Shown: positions 57,622-64,000 of the stretch, in pieces
Numbering within the stretch: position 1 is the first letter of the stretch
Layout: the number at the start of each line of letters is the position of its first letter
NCBI GenBank assembly: GCA_022563405.1
Contig: JADFNK010000003.1
Location: forward strand, 1 to 64,000
DNA: 64,000 nt
Direction of reading: 5' to 3'
Origin: Gemmatimonadota bacterium
GTDB taxonomy: Bacteria; Gemmatimonadota; Gemmatimonadetes; Longimicrobiales; Gaopeijiaceae
The notes under the pieces: model-generated
What the model saw: only the letters and a program-made list of their open reading frames with translations
Databases searched by the model: none
What the model was told of the DNA's origin: nothing
Program-made: the position numbers and the translations under genes

Positions 57622-59564
57622 TCAGGCACTATTCCCCGTCGAGACGTCAGAACCAGTTCTCCGATGTCGGCGTCGTTGATCATCCGTCCCATCTCTTCAG
57701 CCTCGAGCTCATCCCGGAAAGCTCCGCCGTATACGCGCTCGCGGGTCGTGCCATCCGCAAGCACGACCTGGAGCGAGTACGCCGGTATCGAAGCCCGAGC
57801 CAACGCCTGGATCCTGCCTTGTGCATTCACCGCCGAAGTATACTCGCCGAAATAAAACGCGTATGGAGCGTCGCGCACCAACCAATCGTCTGGGTTCTCA
57901 CGATCCATGGACACAGCGATGGGGTCCTTGAGAGCAGTCGCCTCCGCAACGCTGTATGCGGGACCGGCGTGGAGCGCAAACTGGAGCCTTCCGTTCACGT
58001 CCAAGGGGGTTACGAAGAAGAGAAGATTCGGAAGCCGACCCCGCAGAGCATTCGCGGTGCTCAAAGGAGTCTCCATGTCAAATGACAGGTCGAGCAACAA
58101 CGCGTAGCTCATGATTTCGGTTTGAGAACCCGGTAAGACCACAGGGGGGGGGACGTAGGAAGAAGCGACTCGGGCCCGGTCAGGAGGTGTAACCCCGGGA
58201 ACGTTGATGAGCCCGAAGTATGCGATTCCGAGGAATCCACCCCCCCCGACGACGGACGTCGCAATCACGAACAGCATCAGACGTACAAAGAGATCACGCC
58301 TCTTTTGCCGCCTCAACCGGGCGAGACCCCTGTAGCCCTGCGGAGCTTTCCCTTTCGTTTCGGCCGCCTCCCCCCGCTCCTGCGTCGGAGCAACCTCGAC
58401 ACCAAACGCGGCGGCAAAACCGACCTCCGCTGCAGAATCCTCAGCCCCCGGCTCCGGCAGCGCATCGGGAGCCAGAGCCGGTTCGCCTGGCCCGACCACC
58501 GCGCCGGGCCCGGAATCAGCGGGATCGGCCGCTTCGAGGTCCAGAGCCGCTAAATCACTGGTATCGGTCGCGTCAGCACCGGCTGACTCCAGATCCCCCG
58601 TACTCTCTCCCTCGGCGTCGGCGAGCGTCGGCAACTCCACATCGAGCGAGGCCGCTATCTCCGCTTCGTCCGGGGAAGGCGGGGCCTGACCCGGATCCAA
58701 CCCCACCTCCGGCGAGTCCTCTGAGTCGTACTGTGCCCCCTCCAGGCCCGAAACGCTCAAAACATCGGATGTCTCAGACGGATCATCGGTGGGGACGCCC
58801 ACCGGGGCCTCAACCGCCGGGGCCTCAACCTCGGGCGCCTCAACCTCGGGCAGCCCGGGTAATGCCTCAGCGGAAAGAACGTCGTCGTCCACTGTGTCGG
58901 GCAGCCCGGGCGCCACGTCGACAGCGGCCACGTCACCCCCTGGATCCTCACTCACGACCGGCGGAGCATCTCCGTTCGCCGGGCCCAGCACCGCGATCAG
59001 CGGTCCCGATTCGCTCCCCAGGATGGCATTGACATCCTTCGATGGCGGAGCGAGCACCAAGACGCCTTCGGCCCGTTTGGTCATGGCCTCCACACCCGGC
59101 GTGCCAGTCGACACGTGAAAAACGAGTGTGGCTCCCGCCTCCCTGCACCCTCGAATCACCATGTCCCACTTGGCGTGTTCCAGCACGTCGGCGACTTCGG
59201 TAACCGGGGTTCCGGCGGGGGCGAGCATCAGCCCATCTTCGACACGTTCTGTGATTCGCGGAGCCGACGCTCCGTAGAGCACCATGTCGGACACACCCTC
59301 GCCGTTCTCGACACCTGCGACCTCATGTAGCACCGGATCATCGAGGCATGCATCCGCGAGAATGATGCGGCGGCCCGATGCGGCCCATCGCTTAGCCACC
59401 GCAAAGCTCGCCTGCGCCCCCCAGTCGCGGTCGATCTCGGAATCGACGAGAATGACGACACAAGCGGATACGGAGTCCCCGTCATCGAGAGCGGACTCGA
59501 TCTCCGCGGGTAAATTCCCAGCGGCCGGATCTATGGGCTGCCAGGCCTGATTTTCTGGATTCAT
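57618..59564 (-). CDS. Membrane protein: BY-kinase/MinD-like domain lacking a Walker A motif, Pro/Glu/Ala-rich linker, TM segment, SPOR-like C-terminus
   Basis: ACVVILVDSEIDRDWGAQASFAVAKRWAASGRRIILADACLDDPVLHEVAGVENGEGVSDMVLYGAS...LMLAPAGTPVTEVADVLEHAKWDMVI; TM LFVRLMLFVIATSVVGGGGFLGIAYFGL; C-terminal YSLQVVLADGTTRERVYGGAFRDELEAEEMGRMI. Confidence 0.65.
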   Translation of the reverse strand: MNPENQAWQPIDPAAGNLPAEIESALDDGDSVSACVVILVDSEIDRDWGAQASFAVAKRWAASGRRIILADACLDDPVLHEVAGVENGEGVSDMVLYGASAPRITERVEDGLMLAPAGTPVTEVADVLEHAKWDMVIRGCREAGATLVFHVSTGTPGVEAMTKRAEGVLVLAPPSKDVNAILGSESGPLIAVLGPANGDAPPVVSEDPGGDVAAVDVAPGLPDTVDDDVLSAEALPGLPEVEAPEVEAPAVEAPVGVPTDDPSETSDVLSVSGLEGAQYDSEDSPEVGLDPGQAPPSPDEAEIAASLDVELPTLADAEGESTGDLESAGADATDTSDLAALDLEAADPADSGPGAVVGPGEPALAPDALPEPGAEDSAAEVGFAAAFGVEVAPTQERGEAAETKGKAPQGYRGLARLRRQKRRDLFVRLMLFVIATSVVGGGGFLGIAYFGLINVPGVTPPDRARVASSYVPPPVVLPGSQTEIMSYALLLDLSFDMETPLSTANALRGRLPNLLFFVTPLDVNGRLQFALHAGPAYSVAEATALKDPIAVSMDRENPDDWLVRDAPYAFYFGEYTSAVNAQGRIQALARASIPAYSLQVVLADGTTRERVYGGAFRDELEAEEMGRMINDADIGELVLTSRRGIVPE

Positions 59565-59737
59565 CCGTGTGTTCTCGACGTGACGATCACTCCGCCCCAT
59601 GGGTCGCCGATCCATGAGAAGAACGACCTCGAAGCGGCCACCCGCTCAACGGGGCAAGGTAACCCGGCCTCAATACCCACCGGAAGCTACACCACCGGAA
59701 GCTACCCTTCGATGGGGACAGCTGTAAACAGGCGAGA

Positions 59738-60109
59738 TCAGCCGTCGAAGTCGAGCCTTGGAGCATCTCCCCAAAGTACTTCCAACTGATAGAATTGGCG
59801 CGCCTCTTCGTGGAACACGTGGACGACGAAGTCGATGTAGTCGATCAATACCCACCGACCACCTTGGAGGCCTTCGATATGTTCCGGCCGGATTTCTTTC
59901 TTCTTCAATTGGTCGACGATGTTTTCGGCGATCGCTTTCACCTGTACATCGGACCGACCTGAGACGAGCAAGAAATAGTCTGTCGCACCCCATAGGCTAG
60001 CCAGATCCAGAGCGACGACGTTGGTCGCCTTGAGCTCCAGAGCCAGCTCCGCCGCTCGTTCGACGGCCTCAGTGACTTCTGGCCGTGCTCTCTTGGGGGC
60101 TACCGACAC
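59738..60109 (-). CDS. rsfS: Ribosome silencing factor
   Basis: AAELALELKATNVVALDLASLWGATDYFLLVSGRSDVQVKAIAENI...WVLIDYIDFVVHVFHEEARQFYQLEVLWGDAP. Confidence 0.96.
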   Translation of the reverse strand: MSVAPKRARPEVTEAVERAAELALELKATNVVALDLASLWGATDYFLLVSGRSDVQVKAIAENIVDQLKKKEIRPEHIEGLQGGRWVLIDYIDFVVHVFHEEARQFYQLEVLWGDAPRLDFDG

Positions 60110-60128
60110 GTGGGGCCTTGGTGAAAGG

Positions 60129-60587
60129 TTATTCTTCGCCCCTTTCCACCTGGACCTCGATCTCTACGTCGACTTGGCTATGGAGGCGGACGACAACATT
60201 CGCGGTGCCCAGCATCTTGAGAGGCTCATCGAGCATCACGATCCGGCGATCCACCTCGAAGTCCAGTTCGCCCTGGTTGAGTCGATCCGCCACGTCTGCG
60301 TTGGTGACCGCCCCGAATAGCTTTCCATCCTCGCCAGCGCGAACATGGAACACCATGGAGATTCCTTCTAACAGCGACGCGCGGCGGCGAGCCTCCAGGT
60401 AGTCGTGTTTCGCATGCTCCTCGGCTTCCCCCCGCTCCCGTTCCAATCTCCGTAAATTGGCTCCGCTGGCGAGAAAGGCCAGGCCCTGAGGGATGAGGTA
60501 ATTCCGCGCGTAACCCGCCTTGACGTCGACGACATCACCTTGACCCCCGAGCCGGTCAACCGTCTTTCTAAGAATGAGCTTCATCAA
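60129..60587 (-). CDS. rplI: 50S ribosomal protein bL9
   Basis: MKLILRKTVDRLGGQGDVVDVKAGYARNYLIPQGLAFLAS. Confidence 0.96.
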   Translation of the reverse strand: MMKLILRKTVDRLGGQGDVVDVKAGYARNYLIPQGLAFLASGANLRRLERERGEAEEHAKHDYLEARRRASLLEGISMVFHVRAGEDGKLFGAVTNADVADRLNQGELDFEVDRRIVMLDEPLKMLGTANVVVRLHSQVDVEIEVQVERGEE

Positions 60588-60598
60588 TCCTTCTCCAT

Positions 60599-61594
60599 CT
60601 ACGATTTACCGCCGGCGATCGCCCTGGCCTTCGACCGGAGGTCGAACCAGGTATCACCCACGCCTACGAGCAGGGCGCCCGAAATCATCACGGGCCAGAG
60701 GAACAACATTCCGACCACCAAGAAAAGAAAACCAAAACCTGTCAGGCCGCCACTGAGAAAGAGTAACACTCCCGCTCCGCGCATGGCATAGAGCCCGCCC
60801 ATGAATACGACAGCGTTTCCACCTCCGCTCGTCCATCCCTCTCCCGTACCGAAAACGACCAACGTGAGACCGATCAACAACAGCCACACGAGGTGATCAT
60901 TAAACCGGAAGTCGCGAAGTGGCCCCAAGCCCGGCCCACTCCCAGCTGAGAGCCTCACGTACGCCCACCATGCGACCGCCAAGCCCGCCAGAGAGGACAA
61001 TCCCAGAAGAGCCGGGAAAAACCCTGCGAACTGCCTGGTCAACTCGTAGGCCGTATTCAGACCGGCCGTAGTGTACGCCTCGGGGTCGCTCAGTATCAAC
61101 CCCTGTGCGATGACGCTGGCACTCCGCATCAACCCCTCGGTAATGAGCCAATCCACGAGGGCCCATGAACCCGGCCGGACCGTCAGCAGCAGGCCTACCA
61201 GTGCAGTGGTCGCGGCAACAGCAGCCAACGCGCGAGGGAAAAATCGGCTCCGGGGCCAGCGCATAGTCAGCACGACAAACCAACCGGCAAGCACGATGGC
61301 CCACCCACGTTCGAAATACCAGACGCCTCCGCGCGCCGGCACACCCACAGCGACGAAGACCGCGAAAACCGCCGCCACCGCAACTGGCATCCTACGCAAA
61401 CCGAGCATCATAGTGAGCGCAAGGAATGGAAAGGCCACCAACACCCCTGCGCTGATGGACAGGGAAACGATGAGGAAAAGAATGAAGGTAACGAACAGAA
61501 GACCCACAACCCTGGGCCAGGTTGCCTCCTCAGGCAGCGCTTCCTCAGGCACCGCCTCATCAGGCCCCGCACCCCCCGCACTCGACTGGACCAA
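60599..61594 (-). CDS. DUF2232/YybS-like polytopic membrane protein
   Basis: Multiple TM helices and location between rpsR and rplI, typical of DUF2232 proteins. Confidence 0.65.
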   Translation of the reverse strand: MVQSSAGGAGPDEAVPEEALPEEATWPRVVGLLFVTFILFLIVSLSISAGVLVAFPFLALTMMLGLRRMPVAVAAVFAVFVAVGVPARGGVWYFERGWAIVLAGWFVVLTMRWPRSRFFPRALAAVAATTALVGLLLTVRPGSWALVDWLITEGLMRSASVIAQGLILSDPEAYTTAGLNTAYELTRQFAGFFPALLGLSSLAGLAVAWWAYVRLSAGSGPGLGPLRDFRFNDHLVWLLLIGLTLVVFGTGEGWTSGGGNAVVFMGGLYAMRGAGVLLFLSGGLTGFGFLFLVVGMLFLWPVMISGALLVGVGDTWFDLRSKARAIAGGKS

Positions 61595-61602
61595 CGAAGT
61601 TT

Positions 61603-62298
61603 CTAGGCCTCGTGATCCCGGATATACGGGATCAGCGCCAGATAACGAGCTCGCTTGATCGCCCGTCCGAGATCACGCTGAAAACGGGCGGTCACCTTCG
61701 TCGTTCGTTTGGGCAGTATCTTGCCCTGCTCCGTCATGAAGTGCGAAAGCGTCGAAACATCCTTGTAGTTCAGCAGTTCGATGACCGGCCCCTCCATACG
61801 ACGACGACGTCCGCGGCCTCCGCTGAACTCGGGAGGGCTGAACCCCCTATCACCATCCCCCTCTTCACTGCGGGCATCCTCACTGGAGCCCTCATCGTCG
61901 TCCTTGTCCTTGCCCTTGTCCTCGTCCTCGTCCTTGTCGCTCTTGTCGTCCTCGTCCCCCTCGGCGCGCGAAGGACGCGCTGCCCCGAGCAAGGAGTGTC
62001 CGGTTGTCGGCTCTCCCTCATTGAGCACGATCAAGTATCGAAGCAGCTCCGCGTCGAGTCTGAGCATACGCTCGAACTCCGGGAGGCCACCGGTCTCGGC
62101 CCGGACCTGTGCGACGACGTAATATCCGCTGTTCTGTTTTTGCACGGGGTACGCCATCTGCCGCACACCCCAGTGATCGACCTCAACAACCTCGCCACTC
62201 TTCTCCAGCACGAGCGGATGGAATTTATCGAGCTTCTTGTTGACCGCGTCCTCGTCGAGGGTCGCGTCGAAAATGTAGACGATCTCGTACAAACGCAT
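61603..62298 (-). CDS. rpsF-rpsR: Fused ribosomal proteins bS6-bS18 with acidic linker
   Basis: bS6: MRLYEIVYIFDATLDEDAVNKKLDKFHPLVLEKSGEVVEVDHWGVRQMAYPVQKQNSGYYVVAQVRAETGGLPEFERMLRLDAELLRYLIVLNEG; linker GDEDDKSDKDEDEDKGKDKDDDEGSSEDARSEEGDGD; bS18: NYKDVSTLSHFMTEQGKILPKRTTKVTARFQRDLGRAIKRARYLALIPYIRDHEA. Single uninterrupted frame. Confidence 0.93.
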   Translation of the reverse strand: MRLYEIVYIFDATLDEDAVNKKLDKFHPLVLEKSGEVVEVDHWGVRQMAYPVQKQNSGYYVVAQVRAETGGLPEFERMLRLDAELLRYLIVLNEGEPTTGHSLLGAARPSRAEGDEDDKSDKDEDEDKGKDKDDDEGSSEDARSEEGDGDRGFSPPEFSGGRGRRRRMEGPVIELLNYKDVSTLSHFMTEQGKILPKRTTKVTARFQRDLGRAIKRARYLALIPYIRDHEA

Positions 62299-62319
62299 TT
62301 CTGACTCCCATGGTCCGTT

Positions 62320-62350
62320 AGAAAAAGACGGGCCCCGCCGTTCTGGCGGA
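62320..62350 (-). terminator. GC hairpin plus T-tract in the spacer upstream of rpsF (terminator or leader attenuator)
   Basis: Minus strand CCGCC-AGAAC-GGCGG then GGCCCGTCTTTTTCT, ending about 22 nt before the rpsF ATG. Confidence 0.55.
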
Positions 62351-62473
62351 GCGGGACGAGCCCTTCAATATAGGCTTTGCATAAGTCTTTGGTACCCCTG
62401 GCCTGAACCTTGGCTGGACTCGGGCCTGAGCTGGGTTGGACCTGCTGGAACTCATCTGGCCCTCGGCTACGCC

Positions 62474-64000
62474 CTACCCGAAGAGACGGGCAACCCAACC
62501 CACGAGGCCGGACAACTGGCCCCCCACGTCGAGTTCGTGGACCCGCACGAACCAAGGCGCCAACACCAACGAAACCACGCTCATCAACTTGATCAAGATG
62601 TTCAAAGACGGCCCGGAGGTATCCTTGAACGGGTCTCCGACGGTATCCCCGACGATGGCGGCCTTGTGGGGTTCGGAGCCCTTACCGCCGTGGGCACCGG
62701 CCTCGATCAATTTCTTGGCGTTGTCCCACGCGCCGCCCGCGTTGGCCATGAAAAGTGCCATGAGCACGCCCGTCACGGTCGCTCCTGCGAGGAGGCCTCC
62801 AAGAGCCTCGACACCGAGCACATAACCTACGACGACCGGCGCGAGAATGGCGATCACGCCCGGAAGGACCATCTCCCGAAGCGCGGCATCAGTCGAGATC
62901 TCCACGCAGCGGGCGGAGTCCGGCTTCTCCGTCCCGTCCATGATGCCGGGCCTCTCCCGGAACTGCCGTCGGACTTCCTCAACCATCCCCTGCGCCGCAC
63001 GCCCCACGGCCGTCATCGTGAGGGCCGCTATCAAGAAGGGTAACATCCCGCCGATGAACAGCCCGATCACGACCACCGGATTCACGAGGTCGATGCCGGT
63101 CTGGTCGAGCCCCACCTTGCTGGCGAAAGCGGAGAACAGCGCGAGCGCCGTGAGGGCTGCCGAACCAATGGCGAATCCCTTGCCCTGAGCCGCAGTGGTA
63201 TTTCCGATCGCATCAAGGGAGTCCGTGATCGCGCGAGTTTCCGGCCCCAGGCCGCTCATCTCGCTGATTCCGCCCGCATTATCCGCGATCGGGCCGTACG
63301 CGTCGACCGACATGGTCACGCCTACGGTCGCCAGCATCCCCACCGCGGCTATGCCGATGCCGTACAGGCCAGCGGCCCAGAAAGAGGCGTAAATCGCGAC
63401 ACAGATGAGGAGCATGGGAACGACGGTGGACTCCATGCCAACCGCCAGTCCAGTGATCAGATTGGTCGCCGCTCCGGTCTCGCTGGCTTCGGCGATCTTT
63501 CGGACTGGCTTCCCGGACGTGTAGTACTCGGTGACGAGACCGATGGCGATGCCCACCAGCGTTCCCGCCAGAATGGCGTACCAGGGTCCGAGAGCCGGAA
63601 GAGTCCGCCCATCAACCACCATGGTGAAGTCCATCGCACGTACCACGAAGAACATCGCCGCCAGGAAAAGGCCGGCGGCGATGAAGGTGACGTTGCGTAG
63701 GGCGGCCGCCGGATCCGTGCGCTCGAGCATCTTCATCATGCCGATCCCCACGAGTGAGGCGAGCAGGCCAACCATGATCGTCACGATGGGGAGCGCTATC
63801 GCATTCCCGACATTCCCAGCGAGAGAGGCCGAAGTCGCCGCAATCGCTATCGTGGCGATCACGGAGCCCACATACGACTCGAAGATGTCCGCACCCATGC
63901 CCGCGACGTCACCGACATTGTCGCCCACGTTGTCAGCGATCGTGGCCGGGTTGCGTGGATCATCCTCTGGAATGCCGGCTTCGACCTTGCCCACGAGATC
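62474..64000 (-). CDS. hppA: Membrane-bound ion-pumping pyrophosphatase, N-terminus beyond window; K+-dependent signature
   Basis: [93 protein letters not shown]. Confidence 0.96.
   Translation of the reverse strand, partial: DLVGKVEAGIPEDDPRNPATIADNVGDNVGDVAGMGADIFESYVGSVIATIAIAATSASLAGNVGNAIALPIVTIMVGLLASLVGIGMMKMLERTDPAAALRNVTFIAAGLFLAAMFFVVRAMDFTMVVDGRTLPALGPWYAILAGTLVGIAIGLVTEYYTSGKPVRKIAEASETGAATNLITGLAVGMESTVVPMLLICVAIYASFWAAGLYGIGIAAVGMLATVGVTMSVDAYGPIADNAGGISEMSGLGPETRAITDSLDAIGNTTAAQGKGFAIGSAALTALALFSAFASKVGLDQTGIDLVNPVVVIGLFIGGMLPFLIAALTMTAVGRAAQGMVEEVRRQFRERPGIMDGTEKPDSARCVEISTDAALREMVLPGVIAILAPVVVGYVLGVEALGGLLAGATVTGVLMALFMANAGGAWDNAKKLIEAGAHGGKGSEPHKAAIVGDTVGDPFKDTSGPSLNILIKLMSVVSLVLAPWFVRVHELDVGGQLSGLVGWVARLFG

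Noticed and set aside
58220-59032. 270-aa Pro/Arg-rich plus-strand ORF
   Set aside because: Antisense to the Pro/Glu/Ala-rich linker of the minus-strand membrane protein; composition is explained by that linker.
1-64000. tRNA, rRNA, transposase or phage genes
   Set aside because: Looked for T-loop-like sequences, DDE/integrase motifs and phage proteins; none supported.

Overview
This 64 kb window has the character of a high-GC bacterial chromosome. Gene content suggests Gemmatimonadota or a related group, but that placement is inference only. It is mostly core housekeeping operons with a small accessory segment. The left minus-strand block is a conserved translation/envelope run: rplM-rpsI-rpsB-tsf-pyrH-frr-uppS-cdsA-dxr-rseP, with an RpoD-like sigma factor and lepB upstream. 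The middle (about 16-45 kb) is mixed: a matrixin, an NtrC-type regulator, thpR, MscS, a TolB-like fragment, a di-heme cytochrome c peroxidase, comM/yifB, an amidase, a pnt transhydrogenase locus split by a padR island, a very large NtrY-like histidine kinase, a MarR/TolC/MacA/MacB-permease locus, bshB1, a HIRAN-like ORF, a cysteine desulfurase and mnmA. The right minus-strand block runs hppA - rpsF::rpsR - DUF2232-like - rplI - rsfS - SPOR-like - smc - yraN - SRP RNA - dnaX - ybaB - recR - mglA - pgsA - cinA - grpE - dnaJ. The most striking observation is one 231-aa ORF (61603..62298, -) that joins a complete bS6 to a complete bS18 through an acidic low-complexity linker. I also found features absent from the ORF track: an SRP RNA with an atypical apical loop, a possible 30-aa membrane microprotein abutting the sigma factor start codon, tandem operator-like repeats before padR, a hairpin-rich spacer upstream of rplM, and terminator/attenuator hairpins. 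I saw no CRISPR array, tRNA, rRNA or transposase. All family assignments come from reading motifs by eye; no database search was run.
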